Assembly: GCA_943736015.1 (NCBI GenBank)
Contig: OX031065.1
Span: 51,624,992 to 51,688,991 of the forward strand
DNA: 64,000 nt
Direction: 5' to 3'
From: Tridacna crocea
Taxonomy: Eukaryota; Mollusca; Bivalvia; Cardiida; Cardiidae
Positions 1 to 9,644 of this stretch are shown piece after piece (position 1 is the first letter of the stretch; each line of letters begins with the position of its first letter). Position numbers and translations under genes: made by a program. The notes under the pieces were generated by a model. The model ran no database searches. It was not told the DNA's origin and worked only from the letters and a program-made list of their open reading frames with translations.

Positions 1-402
1 ACGCAATAAAGTCTGCATTTTTAGCCAAGATTTCCATGAAACTTACAGAGTTTGCTTATCTTATCAGTAGCTTCAACACTATCGATTTTGAAAAAAAAAA
101 TCCAACCAACTGTATAGGAAAAGTAACCATTTCAAGTTGATTTTTTTTATTTCTTGTTTACGTGTTAAAATCTGCATTTTTGGTTATATTGCATGCTAGC
201 TTGAAAGCAAACTCTCTGCAAGGAGGGCGATTTCGACCCTGAAGTATCAATGTTTAGAAAACTCTTATCATCAAATACACAAAACAACAACTGTAATACG
301 AAATACTGTATACTAGTTACTGTAATACAAAATCTAATGACGTTGTGAAGCGCCGCACGTGTCGGATTAACCCAGACTGCGTTGATTTATTTGAAATGAC
401 AC
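1..402. other. AT-rich DNA, no gene seen
   Basis: No splice-flanked coding segment or recognisable repeat was found here. The stretch is AT-rich with poly-A and poly-T runs and ends at the first MITE copy. Confidence 0.4.
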
Positions 403-630
403 TTAACTCATTACCAAATGACAAAATTTTAGGCTTGCCCAAATCGAAAGCATTTGCAGATGACAAAATAAAAGTGACTGAAAATTTGAAATTTGTTTTG
501 TTATGGGTAGAAAACATTTGGGAAAAGGAGAAAATGCTGGTTACCAGCATTTTCTCCTTTTCCCACAATGTTTTCTAAAGGCTTCTTTCTCAGAGGCGTT
601 AAAAGTAGGGATTGTGTAGTAATGGGTTAA
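403..630 (-). mobile_element. TTAA hairpin MITE, family A
   Basis: The copy begins and ends with TTAA inside the inverted termini TTAACTCATTACC and GGTAATGGGTTAA-like sequence. The centre is a palindrome of AAAACATT..GGGAAAAGGAGAAAATGCTGG and its complement. Orientation is called minus because the right-end module (AAATTTTAGGCTTGCCCAAAT, GCATTTGCAGATGACAAAAT) comes first. There is no coding capacity; the short ORFs across it are translations of the hairpin. Confidence 0.9.
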
Positions 631-1389
631 GCAAATATTAGAATGCCCTTCTTCGCGTGTTGGAAGCGCTTTATAGACTATTGCGGTCCGAACCTTTGTG
701 GGATCCGTGACAAGCCGTGGAGGAAACCCTACGTTTATATCATTTTCAGAGCAGTCACGTTTCTGACAACCGCGGACAACCGGATTGACGTATTCAGCGT
801 GGAGGATCGGGAAACTTATGCTACGTTTACACTATGTTCCCGGCGGCCACGGCAATCACGTTTCAGGCCACCGTGGACAAAACGTGATGTACGTGAGACA
901 ACGCGGGGGGACGGGATAGGCAAACGTGACAGGTCGTGATTGCCGTGGATGCCGGGCCAGATTTTTAAACTGTCAAAAAATTTTCCACGGCAATCACGGT
1001 GCGGATGAGAAACCTAGTAGGCCGCAGTAAAAAGGGGGTGAACGCAACAAAACGTTACAGGCCGTATCAGGCCGTAACAAAACGTGGAGGCGGTCCGTAG
1101 TGGGACGGGAAGCGTGTGTATCACCCGGCATCTCACGGTCCTTTCAGGTTTTGTCGCGTTCTGCCGCGTTTAGTCCGCGTTTTATCACGGTTGCTTCACG
1201 GCTGCTGCGTGTTTTGTCCCGTTTTGCAGCGTGTTGGCACGGTTCTCACGTCAGGCTATCATGGATGGTAGCCGTTTCGTCCCGTTCAATCAGGACGCGT
1301 CCCGGCGTGTGACGGTTACCGGCCCGGCGTGATACGGCGTGTTGCGTTCTGCTAGGGTCTGACACGGCGCGCGCGGTCTGGGAGGAATA

Positions 1390-1397
1390 TATAAAAG
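1390..1397 (+). promoter_or_regulatory. TATA box for the MADF-like ORF
   Basis: TATAAAAG lies 42 bases upstream of the ATG at 1439 and 63 upstream of the next in-frame ATG at 1460. The position suits a pol II core promoter of the transposon's own gene if the 5' UTR is very short or the second ATG is used. Confidence 0.45.
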
Positions 1398-1438
1398 GCG
1401 ATCCCGGTAATGGAGTTTCATTCAAGTATGAGCAATCG

Positions 1439-1756
1439 ATGGCACTGTATATACAAGCTATGCCACCGAAGAAGCAAAGACGCAAAGCCCCACGTGCTGC
1501 ACTACCACCACCATCTGATGGTCCTCGCCGTTCACCGCCGCCAGATGAAGAGGAGCGTGCTGCTGCTACTGCTGACCCGATCCCCGAACTGGATCCTGAA
1601 CCTGAGGCTGAGGAGGCTGAAGAAGATGCACCTGCTGGGAAGAGGGTAGCCCCCAGGGTCGTCACCAACTTTTCGGAGGATGAGAAGGAGCTCATCATTG
1701 ACTTTCTCCAGCAGAATCCCAAGCTGTATTCCAAGTCCAAAGCTCCCACCGCATGA
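1439..1756 (+). pseudogene. MADF/Myb-like accessory protein of a Harbinger element, 3' truncated
   Basis: The 105-residue ORF starts with a basic, proline-rich segment (about residues 8-35: [20 protein letters not shown]), then an acidic low-complexity stretch (about 35-65, [16 protein letters not shown]). It ends in the start of a MADF/SANT-like fold: [18 protein letters not shown] and KLYSKS (about 77-102). MADF domains usually run on for another 60-70 residues; here the frame runs straight into antisense transposase sequence near 1737, so the domain is cut at its first helix. In intact elements this second protein helps the transposase bind DNA and enter the nucleus. The ATG at 1439 is the first in frame; ATG at 1460 would start MPPKKQRR. 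The protein is probably non-functional. Confidence 0.6.
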
Positions 1757-2313
1757 GGCACATTCCACTTGTCTTCAAACTCCTGGGCAAGGGCTCTCCA
1801 CTCATCGGGCGTCATAGGAGCGGCGAACACTTCATTTTTGTAGGCTTCCACGATGGCTTTGTACACTTCTGGCACCATATGGCCGATTGCTGATTTACTG
1901 CACCGGAATGCATAGGAAAGTGACGAGTAATTGTCCCCAGTGGCCAGATGTCTCTAAGTCAGTGACAGCTTCAGTCCAGATGGTAGGGCAGAGCGGAACT
2001 TTGTGTCTTGTCTCTCGATGGCTGGTCTTACTCTTTCCAGGATCTCGTCGAAGAGCTCTGGAGGCATCCTCAGATAGTTCTGGAAGGTGTTGACATCTTC
2101 GTTGCGGAGCTCTCTGGTGAGAAATGATGAGTAATGGCCCAGCTGCTGCCTTCTGTCTTCCGATAACCATTCGCGTACCCACATAGACCTTGGCCTCCTC
2201 ATCCGCCTTCTTCCTGCCTGCTGTACTCTGGCTTCCCTTCTCCGCAACTGCTGTTGGCCGCCCTCTTGCTGACGCAAAGACTGGATGTATGCACCCAGCA
2301 AACATGCGAACAC
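1735..2313 (-). pseudogene. Harbinger-type transposase, N-terminal part, one in-frame stop
   Basis: Reading down from 2313, the frame gives a basic arm (QQLRRREARVQQAGRRRMRR), then SMWVREWLSEDRRQQLGHYS, FLTRELRNEDVNTFQNYLRM, PPELFDEILERVRPAIERQD and LSLT. A TAG follows at about 1955, and then [38 protein letters not shown] and [10 protein letters not shown]-like sequence (here [20 protein letters not shown]) ending AVGALD. This is the conserved run leading up to the first catalytic Asp of PIF/Harbinger nucleases (..G.IDG.H). The frame beyond GALD is antisense of the MADF-like ORF, so the DDE core is deleted. The single TAG sits where the family usually has a coding residue before RxLATGD, so the copy is dead even apart from the deletion. 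Confidence 0.72.
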
Positions 2314-2689
2314 AAAATCTTCATCCTGGACATCCGTGATGTTGTCTCGTTGAAGTCTCAGGATACAATTATGCTATTGCTTGGGGAGGTCCCTGTTATA
2401 CCGTGGGCAGAAACTTTCTAAAAATAGACCCTACCGCCCGACGCCCACGTTTCGTCGTAGAAAGCCTTGACAGAACGTCAAAAACGTGTCAGACCTTATC
2501 AGAACGTGAGGGACCCCATCCGAACGTAACGGGCCGGGAGGGAACGTACTGGCATCCGTGATGGACCGTTGGCCGAACCGTAGTGCGCCTTTGAGCCTCC
2601 GGGACTCACCATCCACTTCCCCCCACGGCCTGTCACGGATACCGCGACAGACAGTGAGGATACTTAGCAAGGCCTAACGAAACTTGAAT

Positions 2690-2860
2690 ACAGAGAAAGA
2701 AATAGCCCAAATACCACGGTGCACTACGTTTCGGGCAAACGGGGCTGCTGTGGTGACTGGTGTAAACCTAGCATTAGCAAACTTGGCAAACTGTGCCTGT
2801 CAAAAAACTGGCCACGAGAGTCCTGATGAGAAACCTAACAGACTGTGCAGGAACAGGTTG
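2690..2860. repeat. Diverged copy of the Harbinger terminal module
   Basis: Segments here match the left part of the 640-2690 element in the same orientation. CTGTCAAAAAACTGGCCACG and GATGAGAAACCTAACAG at 2797-2845 correspond to CTGTCAAAAAATTTTCCACG and GATGAGAAACCTAGTAGG at 970-1022. This suggests a second, older terminal copy next to the first. Confidence 0.45.
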
Positions 2861-2959
2861 ATAGTTGCAGTCGATACGGACTGATCGACATTGGTAAAAT
2901 AAGAGCTGCCACGTCGAAACACAGATTGTCCCTGAGTCATGACGACTTGTTACAGCTAT

Positions 2960-3300
2960 AGTCACACCTTACGTAGTTGACCGTAGTGGGTAATGAACGT
3001 AGATGACCGTAGACTTTAAACATATCGAACATAGTTGAACGTAGTTACACGTAGTTAATCATAGTTCGACGTAGTAGTAAACATATTTTGAACTTACGGT
3101 TGGCGAAAATTTTTGGAAAATGTTCAAAAATTTGTTACAGTTAACTACGTTGTTGTGACTATCCTCTGACGGTAGGTTGAACGTACTTAACCGTAGTTAA
3201 CCTTAATAATTGACTTTACTAATCGTAGTGTATTTGATACTTTCAACTACGGTCATCTACGGTAATTTCCTAATACGGTCAACTACATAAAATTTGACCA
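2960..3300. repeat. Degenerate GTAGTTGACCGTAG-type short repeats
   Basis: The motif ACGTAGTTRACCGTAG recurs many times in degenerate form. The same motif array appears at 4430-4780. Such arrays resemble subterminal repeats of Harbinger-like elements, so this pair may mark the two ends of another non-autonomous element of which 3300-4430 is the interior. No coding sequence is seen. Confidence 0.5.
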
Positions 3301-3449
3301 GACTTGAATTTAATTATTTTGAAAAGTGATTAATAAATTACAATTATAATGTTTCAATTAAATTATGATTATAATTACTTTCTTTTTATAAAAGTAATGA
3401 ATCAAATACATTTTTGTATCATTTTGGCATTACATGTAAAAACAGACTT

Positions 3450-3635
3450 TAACCTGCTAAGTACCACACAAGCTGAAGCTTTAATGGTCCTGAAAGATAA
3501 AGCCTCAGAGAACATTTTGCAAAGTAAGCCTCAAGGAGAAAATGCTGGTTACCGGCGTTTTCTCTTTTCCTTGCAATGTTTTCTACTTTATCTAAGAGAA
3601 ATTTTCATTCAAGATCCATTAGATCTATCATCTGC
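3450..3635 (+). repeat. Family A MITE relic
   Basis: TACCACACAAGC, then CCTCAGAGAACATTTTGC, AAGGAGAAAATGCTGGTTACCGG and a TTTTCTCTTTTCC..CAATGTTTTCTAC arm identify a decayed copy. Its right end is lost at the 3639 palindrome. Confidence 0.6.
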
Positions 3636-3638
3636 ATG

Positions 3639-3717
3639 TCGTCGGTTTGCTTCCAAAACCTCGTAACTACAGCTTGTAACAAGCTGTAGTTACGAGGTTT
3701 TGGAAGCAAACCGACGA
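3639..3717. repeat. Perfect 39-bp inverted repeat with one-base spacer
   Basis: The arms 3639-3677 and 3679-3717 are exact reverse complements around base 3678. The inner part reads AGCTTGT-A-ACAAGCT and the outer part CGTCGGTTTGCTTCC. There are no mismatches in 39 base pairs, although the adjoining MITE relic is strongly decayed. Confidence 0.9.
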
Positions 3718-3844
3718 TATACTTTTAGTTTGTTAGACTCCAAATCTTGTTAGTTTGGTAAATGATTAAAGAACGAAGTAAATATTTTATTCGACAAAAA
3801 GTAAAAAACACAGCTATGATGCTTGTACCACTGATTACTTCTTT

Positions 3845-4045
3845 ACCATACAATCCGTTTCTATAGAATCCTGGCTTTCAACGACCCTGAAACATACAGT
3901 TTTGAAAACGTTGTGGGAAAAAGAGAAAGTATTGCCTTTTTGTTCTTTTTCCACTTTGTTTTCTACCCTTTTACGGACAAGTTTCAGTATTTGAGCAACA
4001 TTTCATTTGATCTCTGAAAGGTCTTACAATTTGGACAGCTTTGTT
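3845..4045 (+). repeat. Family A MITE relic
   Basis: ACCATACAATCCGT, CGACCCTGAAA, TTTTGAAAACGTTGTGGGAA and TTTTCTACCC, then a CTTACAATTTGGACAG tail, mark an old copy with a degraded palindrome. Confidence 0.55.
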
Positions 4046-4429
4046 ACAGGGTTTTTCCATTTCAACCATTAATTATTCATCAATGGTCAAATAAAACCTT
4101 TTTAGGTGATGACTAAGGGTAAATTTTATACTCCAAGGTAAAAATAATTACTGCATAAAAACCTGTCTTTTGCCAAAGGTTTATCTGTTGCATTGTTTGC
4201 TACATGTACATGTAATTGAAATTTAATTTAATCTACTATTGTTTATTATTTACCTATTACATTTTTTACATAATTAATTTCTATTAAAGTAATTCATTTT
4301 TACATCAATTACCAATTACTTTAAAATAACAGAAAGGCTATAATTTATTACAATTAATAGAATTATAATTGTAATTTGACCAAGGTCTGGATGTGGCAGT
4401 GGTTAAAAGTACAATGACTGCATCCTACC

Positions 4430-4780
4430 GTATTGACCAATACAACCACAACGTTTTACCGTAGCTTTAGGTAGTTGACCTAAGTTTACCGTAGTTGTGC
4501 GTACTTAGGACGTAGTTTATGCATAGTTTAGCGTAGTTAATCATACTACGAGTAAGACATAGTAATACCCTTGTTAGCCCCAGCCAGTTTGCACGTATTT
4601 GAATGTAGTTAACCGTACTTACACGTAGATCAACCTACTTAGACTTTCTGTATCGCCAACTTTGAACCTTCTTTGAACGTGCTTCGACGTAGTTGACCGT
4701 AGTAATAGTACAGCAAACTACGTTGTAAATTAACTTCGGACGACTACATGCACGACCGTAAATGTGACCATAGATTACGT
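4430..4780. repeat. Second array of GTAGTTGACCGTAG-type repeats
   Basis: Degenerate copies of the same motif as at 2960-3300 occur here (for example CGACGTAGTTGACCGTAG near 4690). The array is probably the other subterminal region of the same element or of a sister copy. Confidence 0.5.
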
Positions 4781-4844
4781 GTCGGTAAGTACGGAACACC
4801 GTTCGGGCCATTGCCTATGAATTTGTCGATTTTAAATTCGAGTA

Positions 4845-5045
4845 TCATCATCGCAGTATCAGATTACCATCATCAGCGTACTATCGTATTACCACCGTCG
4901 CATTGTAGCGTTATCATCATCGTACTATCGCGTTATCATCATCGTACTATTGCGTCATCTTCATCGCAATGACGTATCTTCACAATAGCACTGTGGCGTT
5001 ATTACAATCGTACTATATGCGTTATCGTCATCGTGCTATCGCCTT
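4845..5045. repeat. Degenerate short tandem repeats (ATCATCATCGTACTATCGCGTT)
   Basis: About eight imperfect 20-24-base units of the type TTATCATCATCGTACTATCG occur in a row. Confidence 0.6.
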
Positions 5046-5199
5046 CCGGTGCGCATGCTCACAGAGAAATTTATCCTCCATGCTATAAGATTATTCTAAG
5101 GTCGGAACACGAAGGTAGGCATAAACATTATAAATTTCAATTATATTTTATGTAATTTTCTGTTTTGTGCATGCTGATCCGAGACAGCACTTTACACTA

Positions 5200-5395
5200 A
5201 TTTCTGAATGCCCTCTTTCGAGTGTTGCGAACAATATACAAACTGGACCTCTTTCGGCAGATTTCTCACAGTCTGCTTACACTGAGACACCTATTTTTTC
5301 CCTAAATCTTATTGTCTTGGTAACCCTACGATTATACCATGTTCTCGGCAGCCACGGTGTTAAATTTCCTCCAAATACCAAGTATCGCTAAGTAC
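5200..5395. repeat. Diverged Harbinger terminal fragment
   Basis: GAATGCCCTCTTTCGAGTGTT resembles GAATGCCCTTCTTCGCGTGT at 641. CTACGATTATACCATGTTC and CGGCAGCCACGG at 5328-5360 resemble CTACGTTTACACTATGTTCC and CGGCGGCCACGG at 821-852. This is an old relative of the 640 end. Confidence 0.45.
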
Positions 5396-6543
5396 CTTTA
5401 CAGGAGCATGGTGTAAACCGGGGTAAAATCAGACTGCACGTTTTGTGCTTTCTCATCTTTTTTTTTTTTTATAAAAGCCGTCCTTTTAAACACTTACTTT
5501 TACAAGACGATAGAAAAGAACATAAAAACAAATAGAAAGTAGGCATTGTTTCCAGACGTCAAATTAAAATGCATTGGATTTTAACGCCGCTTTAATAGCG
5601 ATCGGCGTACAAGAGGCGTAGCTACGACGCCTTGCGTTTAAGCAAGAGCTTATTAGTAGAGATGGTGTCATATATCATACCCAAAGGCCAAATCCTAAAA
5701 TATTTTGACCAGACTGTTTTTTGTTTTCTTTTAATCAGCTGCAAATGATGCCGGTTAAACATGTATCCACCACTTTTTATAAATACCACCCTCCAACATG
5801 CCATAATTGTCACGCCTATATAAGTCCCTAAAAATGGTACATGGCTTACTTCCCCTGATTCGCTTATTTCCCGGGCATGTGTGACGTCATTGTTGAGTCA
5901 GTCTGTGTATACCTACAATAGAAATTAAGTAGGAACGCGGATGTTTGTATGCAGGTATCTGAGTATTAACTGAGAACTGAGCCGAAAAAATTGTAGATTG
6001 TACAGGCTATGGCAGCAACGTCGATCCGGAACCTCACAGAATTAATATGTTCAAATTTCCAAAGGAATTAAAAAGGAGGAACCAATAGCTTTTGAAACGT
6101 TTAAATCGGTGCCGGACAGTAGCGACGGCTATTTTTGGCCATCGATTCATTCGAATATGTGCCTGTAAAAATTCGATGAGTTTTTAAAAAGTCCAAAACT
6201 CGCAAAAGAAGTTGGTTATAGGAATTTTAGGCTGCGGTTAAAATCTGACGCTGTGCCGACATTATTCGAAACTCCGAGTCGAAAGGAAATGATCCTTAAA
6301 CCAGACAGACAGACATGCTCTAATTGCTTAAATTCACAAAATGTAAGATACATGAGCTACAATAGCATAGACAAATAACGTAAATAACACAGGCATAAAT
6401 AGTGTGAAGAGAAAGGTAGGTGAAAGAATTGGAGAATTTGGGGTTGACACTTGTAGCCATTTCAAATAAGGCTCAAAGGCTTTCCTGTTACACTTTAAAC
6501 TAGAAGGATTTGCTTTTAAGTCATCAAATTATTGTTGAAATAG
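5396..6543. other. No gene or repeat recognised
   Basis: The DNA is AT-rich with poly-T near 5460. No splice-flanked coding run or inverted repeat was recognised. Confidence 0.35.
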
Positions 6544-6694
6544 GATCTGACATGAGTTGGTTTTTGAGATAAAAAAAAAATAAACAAGTCTACAAAAAAT
6601 GTTATTAAGCGAGCCTTTGGCGAGCTTAATAACGTTTTTTCGTGGACGAGTTTAATATTTTTTTTTTATCTCAAAAACCAACAAAAGTCAGATT
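6544..6694. mobile_element. Fold-back element, 150 bp
   Basis: The inverted ends GATCTGACATGAGTTGGTTT and AACCAACAAAAGTCAGAT (GGTTTTTGAGATAAAAAAA on both sides) flank an inner palindrome TTATTAAGC..GCTTAATAA. A related left end occurs at 56401-56470. Confidence 0.75.
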
Positions 6695-8144
6695 ATTTTT
6701 ATCACATTACTGTGTAGCAAGAATTATAGTCCAGAATGTGTTGAATTAGAGGCATACGTGTATAATGTGTAGTGAAATTTACATGAAGCCTATGCGCTTA
6801 CTTTGACAACTTGTATATTACGAACGAAAAATAGTACCGAAGAAATATGCATATATGGATTTTGTTTTGAGTCTACAAGTGATTAAATTAACAACATTAT
6901 CACGATTAAGAATTGTGACCACTCATGTCCACCAGGAACCTATAGGTCAGTCATGTTTTAGAAATGAAGAATATATTTACAGTGTTGACCAAAATACAGC
7001 ACTATATTCTTATCTCACACGTGTGTGAGACAATAAAATTAGTAATGACTGTATTACATTGAAAAAAAGGGGAGTTATGTGATAAAAGCACATTCTTAGG
7101 TGATGGTAGACATTGGAGGCCAAGACACAACCGCAAGATGATCCCGGATCCCGCTGTCAGCAGTCGGGATAGACTATATAGATCTATAACAACGATACAT
7201 TCACGTCGCCCAATGGAAAGTCCCGACCACGTGGACCGGAGAAATTGGTTGATTCCTAGCAGTGTCATACGACTATGTAAATAAAAATAGATACACGTGA
7301 AACATTGCGAAGAACAAAATAGAAAATTTAACCATATCTAAAACCTGTTGATTTGCCGTTTAAGCTTTTGAGAAAGTGGTGGAGCGGAAGTAGAATTTTC
7401 AAACATGGGGACAGAAGTGACGTAAAAGACTGGCACTAAGAGAGTCATTCGGCAAACCTCAGGTGATGGGAGCTATAATATCCCCCGGCTGTAACACTCG
7501 CCACAACTCGGCCGATTCCGAACATACATCTAACCTCGTCAGTATCAAGAAGTTTGAATTGAGAATCACGTGATTCTATATACAATTTTTAAGAACGGTA
7601 AACAGGCGCTTTTCTGGGCGATGTATGTACCGATCTGACACATATCAATCTACCAGTTAAAGCCGAGGGATATGATGGCTCCCATTAACCGAGGTATGCA
7701 GAATGTCGGCTGTAACTGGTGGATTGATATGCGAGCAGCGCTGCAAGTTTTTGCTACTTTCATAAAGTATGCATATATTTTCTTATCAAATGCCTACAAA
7801 TGTATACAGGGGGTAAATCTAGATCCATCCTTCCATATCTGAGATTTTTTTTATTATCTCACTGATGTTAAAAAAAATATGATTCTCATAATGAAGCAAA
7901 GCAACTGCAAATGAACTACCAGAAAAAAGAAAGACAAATAAATAGAATATCATGAACCCATCTCCCTCACCCCTTCCCCTGCTAACTTTCTTTCAAGCTA
8001 TTGATTGATTACTTTTCTCAAATGCATTAGAAGTGAGAGTAAAATTGCTGGAAAGATAGTATGCCTGATGTATGTATACATTGAACCCACAACCACCAGG
8101 TCATGAGTCAGGTACATTACAAACCACCGAGCTACCGGGCCAGG
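6695..8144. other. No gene; one imperfect inverted repeat at 7636-7733
   Basis: The only structure noticed is ATATCAATCTACCAGTTAAA paired with AACTGGTGGATTGATATG at 7637-7732. The rest is unannotated AT-rich DNA. Confidence 0.4.
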
Positions 8145-8314
8145 TGAACTGGCCACCGTTGTATACCAGTCTACCGGGCCAGGATGGTTGTTTTTTCTAG
8201 AATTAGGCGCAGGTGATTAGACTGGTTACCGCCCCGATACTACTACGTGTATATAGACTGGTTACCGCCCCTAATACTACTACGTGTATACGATATGCAA
8301 CGGTGGCCAGTTCA
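8145..8314. mobile_element. MITE-like element with 21-bp terminal inverted repeats
   Basis: TGAACTGGCCACCGTTGTAT at 8145 and its inverted match ending TGCAACGGTGGCCAGTTCA at 8314 bound 170 bp. The interior holds an approximately 45-bp tandem duplication (GACTGGTTACCGCCCC.. ACTACTACGTGTATA twice). Confidence 0.75.
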
Positions 8315-8480
8315 AGGTGATGAGAAACGTAAATTGATCAGTAATGTGCATCTATTGTATGTTATTATAATCAAATTAGTATGATGATGTTATATTTGCT
8401 GGCAAAGCAGTAAACAGAGTAACATATTGCAAATCACATCTAATATAAATTTGCACACAAAATTGTCACCTTTTTTTGTA

Positions 8481-8708
8481 TTAACCCATTACCATACAAT
8501 CCATACTTTTGACGCCCCTGAGAAAAAAGACTTTAGAAAACATTGTGGGAAAAGGAGAAAATGCTGGTAACCAGCATTTCTCCTTTTTCCACAATGTTTT
8601 CTACCCTTCACAAAATATATTTCAAATTTTCAGTCACTTTTATTTTGTCGTCTGCAAAAGCATTCGATTTGGACAAACCCAAAATTTTGTCGTTTGGTAA
8701 TGGGTTAA
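8481..8708 (+). mobile_element. TTAA hairpin MITE, family A
   Basis: This is a near-complete copy, TTAACCCATTACC to GGTAATGGGTTAA. One arm of the hairpin has lost one A (GCATTTCTCC against GGAGAAAATGC). Confidence 0.92.
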
Positions 8709-9099
8709 ACCATGTGGTGGCATATTGCTGCCGCAAGATGCAAGGTATTTATTGTCACGCATAGTCTTAGAGAACTACTGCTATGAAACTTTCCTGGAAA
8801 TACTATCTTAAATGATACAAACGTTCACTGTAAGAAATACATGTATCTGATAATTCTCACTGTAAATTTATTACGAATTTTTATGTTCGTGCCTACAACT
8901 GACTTTCATGGTATCTATGATTAGATACAGTTTTAGAATATCTTTGTTTCAAACCTTATTTCACTTGATGGTTTTATTAAAATTGTCCGTAAGAGGCTTT
9001 CCAAGTCGTCTTTTTGTTTAACAGACCAGTTTCATTTCGTGACTTGTGTATTCAAAATTTAATTAAGCTACAACTGTAAATAATTCAAATTATGACTGC

Positions 9100-9308
9100 C
9101 GCTGTAATGCAGAGAAATGACCCTCATTACATAATGACCCCCAGGTCATTTCTCGACGTAGAGGAATGACCCATGGGTCATTTTTCGACGTAGAAAAATG
9201 ACCCGAGTCATTATTCTACGTCGAGAAATGACCCGGGGTCATTATTCTACGTCGAAAAATGACCGTAGGTCATTTTGTAATGGGGGTAATTTCTCTGCAT
9301 TACACCGC
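9100..9308. mobile_element. Palindromic element built of TCATTTYTCGACGTAGA blocks
   Basis: The terminal inverted repeats are TGTAATGCAGAGAAATKACC and the complementary right end. The interior alternates AATGACCC..GGGTCATT palindromes with four blocks of TTCTACGTCGA or TCGACGTAGA, so it can fold in several registers. There is no ORF. Confidence 0.75.
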
Positions 9309-9644
9309 CATGCTGCCATCTTGTGAAGTCAAATTATCAAGTTTATTCAAATGGTGACTTTTTTTTTTCTATAGATGTCGAGAAATAGGTAGAACTGTCA
9401 CGATGATTTCATCTTGAATATCACCATTTACACAAATGAGAAATCTGATCAATGTAAACTTTTCGTGATACCAACGTTTATCATATTGGTTTTTCGGAAA
9501 ACTTCTCACTATCTAAATAAATATTCTTAGAAATGTAGGATCAGCCCCCAAAGAGTTTTTAGTTGTCTTGGATAGTTTAGTGCTTATGTTGTCGAGTCAG
9601 TAATCTTAAGTTCCTGTGTTAGATCCTAAGCAAGATAATGTTTT

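Larger units (their letters stand above)
640..2690. mobile_element. Internally deleted PIF/Harbinger-type DNA transposon
   Basis: This GC-rich island in AT-rich DNA carries two convergent ORF remnants: a MADF-like protein on plus (1439-1756) and the N-terminal part of a Harbinger transposase on minus (2313 to about 1735). They meet head to head near 1735-1745, so the DDE catalytic core and the C-terminus of both ORFs are missing, as expected of a deletion derivative. An 18-bp inverted match, ATCCGTGACARGCCGTGG, lies near both ends (703-720 and 2623-2640). Short motifs such as CGTGACAGGCCGT are repeated through the subterminal regions. Exact ends and target duplication were not resolved, so the boundaries are approximate. 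The two-ORF layout is known for PIF/Harbinger elements; family assignment rests on the protein fragments. Confidence 0.7.

Noticed and set aside
1246-1735. Continuation of the transposase ORF into [19 protein letters not shown]
   Set aside because: This low-complexity tail is the antisense of the MADF-like ORF and not part of a transposase domain.
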